This document shows positions 24,829-32,592 of a stretch of DNA of 64,000 nt, piece by piece. Location of the stretch: contig NZ_JABEKX010000001.1 of assembly GCF_013407595.1 (NCBI RefSeq), positions 1,072,522 through 1,136,521 of the forward strand, given 5' to 3'. The stretch comes from Lacticaseibacillus absianus. Lineage in GTDB: Bacteria; Bacillota; Bacilli; Lactobacillales; Lactobacillaceae. The translations under genes and the position numbers were made by a program. The number at the start of each line of letters is the position of its first letter. Positions within the stretch are counted from its first letter, which is position 1. The notes beneath the pieces were generated by a model. The model was not told the origin of the DNA, searched no databases, and was given only the letters and a program-made list of their open reading frames with translations.

Positions 24829-25092
24829 ATGATCGTTGTACTTGTGATCGTTTTTGCCCTGAGCGCCTTGATCGTCGAGCGAGAGCTGCTACCGGCGGTT
24901 GTCTTAAGGTTGTCGGGATTCAGGACGATCTTGCTGAGTGTTGCGGTGATCGCTGTGAGCATCCTCGTGACGCTGCCCTGGTCGATCCGCTACGTCGTTG
25001 TCCCGGCGGTGACGATCTTCATGTCGCTACTGATGATCCACAAGTTCAACCGGATCAAGAGTCTTCACCCGGAAGGAAGTAAACGACCGTGA
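24829..25092 (+). CDS. Small membrane protein of amino-sugar operon
   Basis: ATG 24829 follows AAAGGAG. The 87-residue product has two to three hydrophobic segments (IVVLVIVFALSALIV, ILLSVAVIAVSILVTL, VVVPAVTIFMSLLM) and a short basic tail. I recognise no family; small DUF proteins of this kind occur at the head of similar clusters in Enterococcus and Lactobacillus. Its stop overlaps the next start (TGATG), so it is translationally coupled to the MupG-like gene. Confidence 0.65.
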   Translation: MIVVLVIVFALSALIVERELLPAVVLRLSGFRTILLSVAVIAVSILVTLPWSIRYVVVPAVTIFMSLLMIHKFNRIKSLHPEGSKRP

Positions 25093-26180
25093 TGGAGAGA
25101 CGACTAGGGATATCGGTTTATCCCGACCACAGTGATGAAGCCCAAAATGAGGCCTACCTTAGGTTAGCGAGCCAATATGGATTCTCCCGGCTCTTTATGA
25201 GCATGCTTGAGATCAAGGGCGATCAGGCCCAGGTGGTCGCCAAGTATCACCGCTTGATCACGCTGGCCAAAACGCTGGGCTTTGAAGTGATCCTGGACGT
25301 TGCGCCGGCGATTTTCACCGCGCTCGGGGTCTCGTATGATGACCTGAGCTTTTTCAAATCGCTTGGTGCAGACGGCATTCGGCTCGATGAAGGGTTCGAC
25401 GGCAAGAAGGAAGCGCTGCTCACCTACAACCCGGAGCACCTGATCATCGAGTTGAACATGAGCAACGATGTCGCCTACCTCGACAATATTTTGAGTTATC
25501 AAGCGAATAAGCCGTTCCTCTACGGGTGTCACAACTTTTATCCCCAGGCAGGGACTGGCTTGCCAGAGGACTTCTTCATGCAGTGCACGGCGCGCTTCAA
25601 GCGCCAGAACATCCGGACGGCGGCGTTTATTACGTCGGCTAGCGGGGCGATCGGACCGTGGAACGTCAATGATGGGCTCCCGACCTTGGAGGTGCACCGC
25701 GCGCTCCCCATTGAGGTGCAGGCGAAATCCCTCTTTGCGACCGGTCTGATCGATGATGTGATCATCGGCAACGCGTACGCGAGCGAAGCTGAGCTGAAGT
25801 CGCTGAGTGCGCTGGATCGCTACCAGGTCGTCTTCAAGGTCGCGTTGCAACCGGCCGCCAACCCGGTCGAGCGTGAGATCGTACTCGCGAATCAGCACGT
25901 TCGCCGTGGCGATATTGCCGCCCAGATGATCCGCTCGACGGAGACACGCAAGCGTTACAGCGGTGAGGCCAACCCGCCGCACGATGCCGATCATGCCTTC
26001 AAGCGGGGGGATGTCGTGATCGGAAATGATCGATTTGGCAAGTACAAAAACGAGCTGCAGGTCGTCTTGACGCCACATCAGGACGCACGCAAAAATCTCG
26101 TGGGGCACATCGACGCGGCAGAGTTAGGGCTGCTAGACTTCATTGGCCCGTGGTCAAAATTTAAGTTTACGGAAGGGTAG
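25092..26180 (+). CDS. MupG/DUF871 TIM-barrel protein
   Basis: The 362-residue protein begins ERRLGISVYPDHSDEAQNEA, with the core LGADGIRLDEGFDGK and CHNFYPQAGTGLPEDFF, all typical of DUF871/MupG proteins. It has an N-terminal TIM barrel and a C-terminal cyclophilin-like domain (GDVVIGNDRFGKYKNELQVV). MupG is a 6-phospho-N-acetylmuramidase, and relatives in other clusters probably cleave other 6-phosphoglycosides. Here it would split an imported 6-phospho-disaccharide containing an amino-sugar acid. ATG 25092 overlaps the previous stop. Confidence 0.85.
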   Translation: MERRLGISVYPDHSDEAQNEAYLRLASQYGFSRLFMSMLEIKGDQAQVVAKYHRLITLAKTLGFEVILDVAPAIFTALGVSYDDLSFFKSLGADGIRLDEGFDGKKEALLTYNPEHLIIELNMSNDVAYLDNILSYQANKPFLYGCHNFYPQAGTGLPEDFFMQCTARFKRQNIRTAAFITSASGAIGPWNVNDGLPTLEVHRALPIEVQAKSLFATGLIDDVIIGNAYASEAELKSLSALDRYQVVFKVALQPAANPVEREIVLANQHVRRGDIAAQMIRSTETRKRYSGEANPPHDADHAFKRGDVVIGNDRFGKYKNELQVVLTPHQDARKNLVGHIDAAELGLLDFIGPWSKFKFTEG

Positions 26181-26184
26181 CGCA

Positions 26185-27297
26185 ATGACAGACTTATATC
26201 TCAAAAATGGACGGACCGTTGACGGGGCACCGATCGAGCTCGGTATCACAGGCGGCCAGATCACAGCCGTTGGGCCGAAGTTGAACGGGCTGCAAGCGGC
26301 GGAGACGATCGATCTTAACGGTGATCACTACGTCTCGGCCGGGTGGATAGACGACCATACCCATTGCTACGAAAAGCTGACGTTGTACTACGATGACCCA
26401 GATCTGGATGGCGTCCCGACCGGTGTCACCACGGTGATCGACGCCGGGTCGACGGGCGCAGACAATATCGGTGATTTTTACCGGATCACGCGGGACAAGC
26501 GGACGAACGTGTACGCGATGATCAACGTGTCCAAAACGGGGATCCTGGCCCAAGACGAACTTGGGGATATGAATCGGATCCAAGATGACTTGATCACGCA
26601 AGCACTGGCAGACTATCCAGATTTCATTGTCGGGTTTAAGGTGCGTGAGAGCCACTCGGTCGTGATCGATAATGACGTCTTGCCACTGATCGCAGGCAAG
26701 CGGATCCAAAAGGCCAATGGGGACCTCCCGCTTATGGTCCACGTTGGTGCTAATCCGCCGGCGCTCAAGGATGTGCTCGATCTGCTTGAACCAGGCGACA
26801 TCTTGACGCACGCGTACAACGGTAAGCCCAATGGGATCATTGATCAGGAAGGCAATATCGCTAACTTTGTTTGGGCGGCATACAACCGCGGGGTCATCTT
26901 CGATGTTGGCCACGGCACCGATAGTTTCAACTTCAAGACGATGGCGATCGCCAAGTACGCCGGGCTGGATCCGTTCTCGTTGAGTACCGATATCTACCAC
27001 ACGAACCGTGAGAATGGGCCGGTCGTTGACATGGCGACGTGCATCGAGAAGATGCTGCTGCTCGGCTACACGCTACCTGAGGTGATCCCGATGATCACCA
27101 GCGCCCCGGCGCGGAATTTCCGGTTAGCGCAAAAAGGCAGTTTGGCCGTTGGCCAGGATGCCGATGTGACGATTTTCCAAGTGCGTCAGGGCCATAAGAC
27201 ACTGACCGATTCGAATCACAATGATCGTGAGACAGACACGTTAGTCGTGCCAACGCATACGATCGTTGCCGGCACGGTCTATACATTGGAGGGATAA
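26185..27297 (+). CDS. Amidohydrolase/deacetylase (EF_0837-type)
   Basis: The 370-residue metallohydrolase has the amidohydrolase signature DDHTHCYEK (HxH near residue 55). It also has GFKVRESHSV with the probable carboxylated Lys, MVHVGANPP and LTHAYNGKPNG with further metal His residues, and STDIYHTN with the catalytic Asp. It belongs to the group annotated as amidohydrolase EF_0837/AHA_3915, which clusters with DgaE/DgaF-like genes. The likely job is removing an N-acyl group so that the next enzyme sees a free amine. ATG 26185 follows GGAAGGG; an upstream frame start at 26143 lies inside the preceding gene. Confidence 0.88.
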   Translation: MTDLYLKNGRTVDGAPIELGITGGQITAVGPKLNGLQAAETIDLNGDHYVSAGWIDDHTHCYEKLTLYYDDPDLDGVPTGVTTVIDAGSTGADNIGDFYRITRDKRTNVYAMINVSKTGILAQDELGDMNRIQDDLITQALADYPDFIVGFKVRESHSVVIDNDVLPLIAGKRIQKANGDLPLMVHVGANPPALKDVLDLLEPGDILTHAYNGKPNGIIDQEGNIANFVWAAYNRGVIFDVGHGTDSFNFKTMAIAKYAGLDPFSLSTDIYHTNRENGPVVDMATCIEKMLLLGYTLPEVIPMITSAPARNFRLAQKGSLAVGQDADVTIFQVRQGHKTLTDSNHNDRETDTLVVPTHTIVAGTVYTLEG

Positions 27298-27298
27298 C

Positions 27299-28408
27299 AT
27301 GTCAGCGGATATTTATCAGCGCTACCACCTGAAACAAGTGATCAACGCCAGTGGCAAGATGACGATCCTGGGCGTCTCCCAGGTCTCTGAGGCGGTGCTG
27401 GCAGCACAGCAGTTTGGCGGCACGCATTTCTTTGAGATGAAGGACCTTGCCGAAAAAACTGGCGCCCACATCGCGCAGTTGCTCGGCGCAGAAGGGGCCT
27501 TGATCGTCAACTCGGCGTCGTCAGGGATCGCCTTGGCGGTCGCGGGGCTGATCGGCCAAGGAAGCCAGTATCACGCCTATCATCCCAACGACCCGCGTTT
27601 TACTAAGCGCGAGGTCGTCATGCCCAAAGGCCACAACGTTGATTACGGCGCGCCAGAGGACGTGATGATCGAGTTGGGTGGGGGCCAGGTGGTCGAAGCG
27701 GGGTATGCCAACATGTGTACGCCGGCGCACATCGACATGATGATCACGGATCGCACTGTGGCGGTGCTTTACGTGAAGTCGCACCACACGGTCCAAAAGA
27801 GCATGCTGTCTGTCACTGAGGCACTTGCGGTCGCGCACGCGCATGCGCTACCGCTGATCCTCGACGCTGCGGCAGAAGAGGACCTGATCAAATACGTCCA
27901 AATGGGTGTCGACATTGTGGTCTTCAGTGGGGCAAAGGCGCTGGAAGGCCCCGCCTCCGGTCTCGTCTTTGGGAAGAAGCAATACATCGATTGGATCGAG
28001 TTGCAGACCAGTGGGATCGGGCGAGCCATGAAGATCGGTAAGGATAACATCCTCGGGCTCACGGCGGCGATCGAGCAGTATCTGACGTCAGGGCCCGAGG
28101 CCGGGGCACATATGCTGGCACGACTGGACCCATTCGTCACCAAGCTGGACGAGATCGACGGGTTGAGTGCCAGCGTGGCCCAGGATGGTGCCGGTCGTGA
28201 GATCTACCGGGCGAGTGTCCGGGTCGATGCGCAGGCGCCGGTGACCGCCAAAGCGGTGACCGCGGCGCTCAAAGCGGGTGATCCGGCGATCTACACGCGG
28301 GAGTACCGCGCCAACGAGGGGATCATCGAGTTTGATATCCGGGCAGTGGATGAACGTGAGATGGCGCAGATCGTTGAACGGCTAAAAACAATCATGGAGG
28401 CAAAGTGA
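27299..28408 (+). CDS. dgaE: D-glucosaminate-6-phosphate ammonia lyase-like PLP enzyme
   Basis: The 369-residue enzyme belongs to the SelA-related PLP group that includes DgaE. VNSASSGIALAVAGL is the phosphate-binding region, LPLILDAAAEEDL holds the PLP-ring Asp, and VVFSGAKALEGPASG holds the Schiff-base Lys. DgaE eliminates water and ammonia from D-glucosaminate 6-phosphate, giving 2-keto-3-deoxygluconate 6-phosphate. It starts at ATG 27299, two bases after the amidohydrolase stop, and overlaps dgaF. The natural substrate may be another 2-amino-2-deoxy sugar acid phosphate. Confidence 0.85.
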   Translation: MSADIYQRYHLKQVINASGKMTILGVSQVSEAVLAAQQFGGTHFFEMKDLAEKTGAHIAQLLGAEGALIVNSASSGIALAVAGLIGQGSQYHAYHPNDPRFTKREVVMPKGHNVDYGAPEDVMIELGGGQVVEAGYANMCTPAHIDMMITDRTVAVLYVKSHHTVQKSMLSVTEALAVAHAHALPLILDAAAEEDLIKYVQMGVDIVVFSGAKALEGPASGLVFGKKQYIDWIELQTSGIGRAMKIGKDNILGLTAAIEQYLTSGPEAGAHMLARLDPFVTKLDEIDGLSASVAQDGAGREIYRASVRVDAQAPVTAKAVTAALKAGDPAIYTREYRANEGIIEFDIRAVDEREMAQIVERLKTIMEAK

Positions 28409-29151
28409 TGAGTGAATTACGTCCGAATTACTATAATGACCGGGTGGCGCTGAACGTGTTGGCCAACTCCGTCGAGAACGCGAAGGCTTGCTACGATGCG
28501 GCGGAGGGACACGTGGTCCTCGGGGTTTTGACCAAGAATTACCCCACTGACGAAGCAGCGATCGCGGATATGAAGCGGTATCAAGCCGCGATCGACAACG
28601 CGGTCTCCGTGGGTCTGGGCGCTGGTGATCCGAATCAGAGCCTGATGGTCAGTCGCGTCAGTCAGGTGGTGCAGCCACAGCATGTGAACCAGGTCTTCAC
28701 TGGTGTCGGGACGAGTCGTGCCCTGTTAGGCCAGTCAGAGACCGTGATCAACGGCTTAGTGTCCCCAACAGGCACAGTCGGGACCGTTAACATCGCGACT
28801 GGCCCGCTGAGTAGTCAGGCGCCTGCCGCTGAGGTCCCGATCGAGACCGCCATTGCCTTACTCAAGGATATGGGCGGGACATCGATCAAGTACTTCCCCA
28901 TGAAGGGGCTTGCGCATGAAGAAGAGTTTCGCGCAGTCGCCAAGGCGTGCGCGGAGAATGATTTTGACCTCGAACCAACGGGCGGGATCGACCTTGAGAA
29001 TTTTGAGGCGATCTTGACCATTGCGCTGGACGCAGGCGTCAAGCGGGTGATCCCGCACGTTTACTCGTCGATCATTGACCAAGCCACCGGCGACACGCGC
29101 CCAGCGGACGTTGCAACGCTCTATGAGATCGTCAAGAAGCTTGTCGATTAG
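28408..29151 (+). CDS. dgaF: 2-dehydro-3-deoxyphosphogluconate aldolase, DgaF type
   Basis: The 247-residue TIM-barrel protein matches the EF_0839/DgaF family, which is unlike classical KDPG aldolase Eda. Landmarks are VVLGVLTKNYPTDEAAIADM, GGTSIKYFPMKGL (Schiff-base Lys), and DFDLEPTGGIDLENF. It splits KDG-6-phosphate into pyruvate and glyceraldehyde 3-phosphate. Start ATG 28408 overlaps the dgaE stop (ATGA) and GGAGG lies 7 bases upstream. It connects the pathway to glycolysis. Confidence 0.88.
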   Translation: MSELRPNYYNDRVALNVLANSVENAKACYDAAEGHVVLGVLTKNYPTDEAAIADMKRYQAAIDNAVSVGLGAGDPNQSLMVSRVSQVVQPQHVNQVFTGVGTSRALLGQSETVINGLVSPTGTVGTVNIATGPLSSQAPAAEVPIETAIALLKDMGGTSIKYFPMKGLAHEEEFRAVAKACAENDFDLEPTGGIDLENFEAILTIALDAGVKRVIPHVYSSIIDQATGDTRPADVATLYEIVKKLVD

Positions 29152-29165
29152 CGGAGGCCCTGCTT

Positions 29166-30164
29166 ATGACGATCGCTGCATTTGGTGAAGTGATGTTGCG
29201 TTTGACGGTCCCCGAGCACTTGATGCTTGAGCAGACGGATCAGTTGCAGATGAGCTATACCGGGACGGGCGTCAATATCTTGGCTAGCTTGGCGCATTTT
29301 GGTCACGCGACGTCACTGATCTCCGCTTTGCCGGATAACCGACTAGGGCGAACCGCCGCGGGGGCACTGCGTCGGTTGGGGGTCAGTGATCGGTTCGTTC
29401 AATTTCGCGGGGACCATCTGGGGAGTTTTTTCGTGGAGCTCGGCTTCGGCAACCGGCCGGAAACGGTGACCTATCAGAATCGATTGGCCAGTGCGTTTGG
29501 GACGAGTAGCGAGCATGACTACCCCTTCGGTGCATCGCTAGCGGATGTGAACCTATTGCACATTTGTGGGATCTCGCTTAGCCTGACTGCGGGGACCCGT
29601 GAGGCTGCGTTCAATTACGCTGAGCAGGCCGCTAAGCGGGCCATTCCCGTGTGTTTTGACTTCAATTATCGGGTCGCGTTGAATCACAATAATTCCCACG
29701 ATCAGATGAAAGGGTATTACGAGCGGATCCTGCAACGCAGTAGCATCGTGTTTGGGAGTCGGCGAGACTTGACCGACTTGTTGGGCTATCCCCAGGATCG
29801 CGACGACGAATCGCTGTTCGCGCAGTTCGTCGCGCAGCACCATCTGACTGCATTTGCTGGCACACGGCGACTCACGCACGATGGACGAGACTATATTCAA
29901 GGCTTTCTGTGCGACGCGTCTGGGGTATATTGGTCGGACCAACAAGAAGTGATGATCCTCGATCGGATCGGTGGGGGAGACGCTTACGCGGCAGGGATCC
30001 TGCACGGTCTGCTTGAACGCTGGCCTGTCTCACGAACATTGCCGTTTGCCGTGGCGAACGCCGCTTTGGCGCATGCTCAGATCGGTGACAGTCCGCTGGC
30101 GACGACTGATCAAGTCGAGGCTTTCATTGCCAATCACGGGGTGACCGGTGCGCTGGTTCGGTGA
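29166..30164 (+). CDS. kdgK: PfkB-family sugar kinase, probable KDG kinase
   Basis: The 332-residue kinase starts MTIAAFGEVMLRLTVPEHLM and has GTGVNILASLAHFG near residue 36. The PfkB signature 2, DRIGGGDAYAAGIL, includes the catalytic Asp. The opening and the position after DgaF fit 2-dehydro-3-deoxygluconate kinase. As the last gene of the operon it would phosphorylate non-phosphorylated KDG entering from another route, so that both feed DgaF. Other ketoacid-sugar substrates remain possible. Confidence 0.85.
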   Translation: MTIAAFGEVMLRLTVPEHLMLEQTDQLQMSYTGTGVNILASLAHFGHATSLISALPDNRLGRTAAGALRRLGVSDRFVQFRGDHLGSFFVELGFGNRPETVTYQNRLASAFGTSSEHDYPFGASLADVNLLHICGISLSLTAGTREAAFNYAEQAAKRAIPVCFDFNYRVALNHNNSHDQMKGYYERILQRSSIVFGSRRDLTDLLGYPQDRDDESLFAQFVAQHHLTAFAGTRRLTHDGRDYIQGFLCDASGVYWSDQQEVMILDRIGGGDAYAAGILHGLLERWPVSRTLPFAVANAALAHAQIGDSPLATTDQVEAFIANHGVTGALVR

Positions 30165-30333
30165 CTGGCGGCGGAAGGTGCTTGACGTTTGAGGTCACTT
30201 GCTGAATAATCAATAACTGTTTCAGAGTTGACGGATCCTGCGTTCTTTTGGGTTAAGTGCTTGGGATTCTGAACGGCATCCTTCCGCAGTGCAGTGGAGA
30301 ATGTGCTGAGGCAGTTGCTCGATCTGTAACGCG

Positions 30334-30364
30334 CAGGGCGATTCAGTTGAATCGTCCTGTTTTG
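30334..30364 (+). terminator. Terminator of amino-sugar acid operon
   Basis: CAGGGCGATTC (30334-30344) pairs with GAATCGTCCTG (30349-30359), 11 pairs with one G-U, followed by TTTT. The 30165-30333 stretch before it holds nothing recognisable. Confidence 0.75.
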
Positions 30365-30418
30365 GTGACAGCTAGGTGGTAGACGAGACAGGCATATGGC
30401 CAGTGAGGAGACAGCGGC

Positions 30419-31054
30419 GTGACGACTTTTTATTTTGTGCGGCATGGTCAAACAGAGATCAATCTAGCGAACCGGTTGAATGGGGGATCGGTCGACTCGC
30501 CCTTAACCGCCGCTGGCGTTGACGGGGCCACAACGGTCGGGCGGGTGCTCGCCACCCATCAGTTCACGCAAGTCGTGTGTTCGAGCATGCCCCGAACGCA
30601 GCGCACGACGGCGTTGATCATGGCCGAGAATCAGTTTCGGACGGTGACGCCGGTCCAGCCGGTCGACGGCCTGCGCGAGATGAACCTCGGGGACTGGGAT
30701 GGTCACCGCATCGCCGACTTGGCCGACCAGGCGCAGACGGCACTTTATTTTCACGACCCACTGGCTTTTGATGCGCACGTTGCGCCTGCGATCCACTCAG
30801 AAACATACGCGGCTGTGAGACAGCGGAGCCGAGCGGTGATCGATGCGGCCTACGCGGCCCATCCTGATGGCCGGATCCTGGTGGTCGCGCACGGCGTCGT
30901 TTTTCTGGTGCTCTTGAACGACCTTCTCGGCCGGCCACTTGCGCGGCTGCGCGAGTGGCCGTTGCTCGCCAACACCACCGTGACCAAGCTTCAGACCAGC
31001 GATGGCCACCACTACACGGTGAGCTACCGTGACCGGCTGCCGGCGGTGGACTGA
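30419..31054 (+). CDS. Histidine phosphatase family protein
   Basis: The 211-residue protein opens MTTFYFVRHGQTEINL, the RHG motif with the phosphorylated His. Further on are SSMPRTQRTT, the conserved REMNLGDWDG with the acid Glu, and VVAHGVVFLVLL with the second catalytic His. It belongs to the phosphoglycerate mutase-like acid phosphatases common in lactobacilli, which dephosphorylate small metabolites. GTG 30419 follows GAGGAG. It lies just upstream of the tyrosine attenuator promoter but ends before it. Confidence 0.88.
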   Translation: MTTFYFVRHGQTEINLANRLNGGSVDSPLTAAGVDGATTVGRVLATHQFTQVVCSSMPRTQRTTALIMAENQFRTVTPVQPVDGLREMNLGDWDGHRIADLADQAQTALYFHDPLAFDAHVAPAIHSETYAAVRQRSRAVIDAAYAAHPDGRILVVAHGVVFLVLLNDLLGRPLARLREWPLLANTTVTKLQTSDGHHYTVSYRDRLPAVD

Positions 31055-31075
31055 AAATTAATTTTGCGTGAGGGG

Positions 31076-31104
31076 TTGACTTCCCTTTCTCATACGCGTA
31101 TTGT
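31076..31104 (+). promoter_or_regulatory. Promoter of tyrosine-leader unit
   Basis: TTGACT (31076-31081), a 17-base spacer and TATTGT (31099-31104). The Phe-leader unit has a promoter of the same design (TTGACA, 17, TATTCT). Both are followed by CATACCAG and an AGGAGTGTTGA ribosome site. Confidence 0.78.
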
Positions 31105-31134
31105 TCTCAACATACCAGTGCAGGAGTGTTGATT

Positions 31135-31194
31135 ATGACAAAATTAAGTCCAACACAGTTAAATCACTCGTATTACTACGGCTATTACGGATAG
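31135..31194 (+). CDS. Tyrosine-rich leader peptide
   Basis: A 19-residue frame starts at ATG 31135, eight bases after AGGAG (31122-31126). It reads MTKLSPTQLNHS and then YYYGYYG before TAG: five Tyr in the last seven codons. It is aligned over its whole length with the Phe leader 1.4 kb downstream (shared PTQLN, then two residues, aromatic run, Gly, aromatic run, Gly, TAG). It serves as the tyrosine sensor: scarcity of charged tRNA-Tyr should stall the ribosome in the Tyr codons, upstream of the folding switch. Confidence 0.85.
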   Translation: MTKLSPTQLNHSYYYGYYG

Positions 31195-31198
31195 CGGC

Positions 31199-31375
31199 TT
31201 GCATCGCCGATTGGATGCAAACCGCGCGCAAGCAGTTTGCATCCATGATGGTCGTAGCATTTAAGTATGCCATTACGCCACATGGATGAGGGATAACTCT
31301 CCATGTGGTCTTTTTCTTTCCGGAAAGAAGTAGGCCGGCCACGGGGGAGTGCCCCATGTGGCCGGCCTTTTGTTT
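31199..31375 (+). promoter_or_regulatory. Tyrosine attenuator, seven-segment switch with two terminators
   Basis: Segments: 1 (31199-31205 TTGCATC), 2 (31213-31222 GGATGCAAAC), 3 (31235-31247, GTTTGCATCCATG), 4 (31278-31288, CCACATGGATG), 5 (31300-31308 TCCATGTGG), 6 (31333-31347), 7 (31358-31367). Pairs 2:3 (10 bp), 4:5 (9 bp, then TCTTTTTCTTT) and 6:7 (10 bp, then TTTTGTTT) make the OFF fold with two terminators. Pairs 1:2 (7 bp), 3:4 (8 bp) and 5:6 (about 8 bp, one mismatch) make the ON fold. A ribosome at the stop codon covers segment 1 (OFF); one stalled at the first Tyr codons leaves it free (ON). Confidence 0.72.
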
Positions 31376-31407
31376 GACCCACAGCCCATTTTTCGGAGGA
31401 GAATACC

Positions 31408-32376
31408 ATGAAGAAGACACCGTTGATGACCACCCTAGCAGCAGTTGTGATGATCGTGAGCCTCGCCGCTTGCGGCAAAAAAGCCGAGTCCAAAGATTCA
31501 GACACCGTGAAGGTCGGGATCTTGCAGCTGATCGACCAAAGCGCACTGAACGCCGCTCGCAAAGGCTTCACCGAGGAACTGGCGGCCAATGGGTACAAGG
31601 GCAAAAAGATCGAGATCGACTACGTCAACGCCCAGGGCGATCAGGCCAACCTGAAGTCAATGAGCCAGCAGCTGGCCAAGGATGGTAACGATCTGAACCT
31701 TGCGATCGCGACCCCGGCGGCGCAGGCGCTGCTCAAGGAAGATAACAAGACGCCGATGTTGTTCACCGTTGTGACCGACCCGAAGTCAGCCGGACTCGTC
31801 TCGAACGTCAAGGCGCCTGACCAAAACGCGACGGGCGTGACCGACGCGGTCGATGTCTCGGGTCAGATCGCGTTCACGCATAAGCTGTTCCCGAAGGCCA
31901 AGAAGATCGGCCTGCTGTACAACGCCGCTGAGGAGAACTCGGTCGTTCAGATCCAGGAGGCGAAACGGGCGATCAAGAAGCTCGGGCTGACCGCCGTGGT
32001 CAAGACTGCCGCGACCACCAATGACGTGCAGCAGGCCGCAGAATCGCTGGCCGGCCAAGCCGATGCGATCTACATCCCGACCGATAACGTCGCGGCCGCC
32101 GCGATGCCGACGATCGGCAAGGTCTCCGAGGCAAAGAAGGTCCCAGTAGTTAATGCCGACGCGACGATGATCGCAAGCGCTGGCGTCGCGACGCAGGGGA
32201 TCAACTACGAGGACCTCGGGCGCCAGGCAGCCAAGATGGCGATCAAGATCCTCAAGGGTGAGCAGGTCAAGGACCTGGCCGTTGAAGCGCCGGCCAAGAC
32301 GTCCCTGGTCACCAACGCCAAGCGAATGAAGCTGTTCGGACTGACGCAGGCAGACGTTGAAGCGGCCGCCAAGTGA
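31408..32376 (+). CDS. ABC substrate-binding lipoprotein, TrpX family, Tyr-controlled
   Basis: The 322-residue lipoprotein has a signal peptide with lipobox SLAAC (Cys22) and belongs to the ABC_sub_bind (PF04392) family, with VGILQLIDQSALNAARKGF, YVNAQGDQANLKSMSQQLA and LAIATPAAQALL. The family includes TrpX, the tryptophan binder of lactic acid bacteria. It has a paralog at 32786 that lies directly before the permease and ATPase genes. The Tyr leader argues that it binds tyrosine or a tyrosine-linked compound. It has no permease of its own and no terminator before the next promoter, so it probably delivers to the downstream transporter. Confidence 0.88.
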   Translation: MKKTPLMTTLAAVVMIVSLAACGKKAESKDSDTVKVGILQLIDQSALNAARKGFTEELAANGYKGKKIEIDYVNAQGDQANLKSMSQQLAKDGNDLNLAIATPAAQALLKEDNKTPMLFTVVTDPKSAGLVSNVKAPDQNATGVTDAVDVSGQIAFTHKLFPKAKKIGLLYNAAEENSVVQIQEAKRAIKKLGLTAVVKTAATTNDVQQAAESLAGQADAIYIPTDNVAAAAMPTIGKVSEAKKVPVVNADATMIASAGVATQGINYEDLGRQAAKMAIKILKGEQVKDLAVEAPAKTSLVTNAKRMKLFGLTQADVEAAAK

Positions 32377-32451
32377 TCGTCGCCTAGACAGAAGTTTTCC
32401 CCCTGAACCGCACGTGAGCCGCCCCAGTTGAATCCGGTGAGAAAAAAGCAC

Positions 32452-32480
32452 TTGACATGAGAAATCGCTGAGTGTATTCT
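32452..32480 (+). promoter_or_regulatory. Promoter of phenylalanine-leader unit
   Basis: TTGACA (32452-32457), a 17-base spacer and TATTCT (32475-32480): near-consensus housekeeping promoter. Confidence 0.85.
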
Positions 32481-32524
32481 CGAACACATACCAGCGCGAC
32501 TGGTAATGTGAAGGAGTGTTGACT

Positions 32525-32587
32525 ATGAGACAAGCAATGCCAACACAACTGAATCGCGAATTTTTCGCCGGCTTTTTCTTCGGATAG
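32525..32587 (+). CDS. Phenylalanine-rich leader peptide
   Basis: A 20-residue frame starts at ATG 32525, eight bases after AAGGAG (32511-32516). It reads MRQAMPTQLNRE, then FFAGFFFG and TAG: five Phe in the last eight codons, and no Tyr or Trp. It is a clear paralog of the Tyr leader, with the aromatic residues exchanged. It should sense charged tRNA-Phe by ribosome stalling. Confidence 0.86.
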   Translation: MRQAMPTQLNREFFAGFFFG

Positions 32588-32592
32588 CGGGA

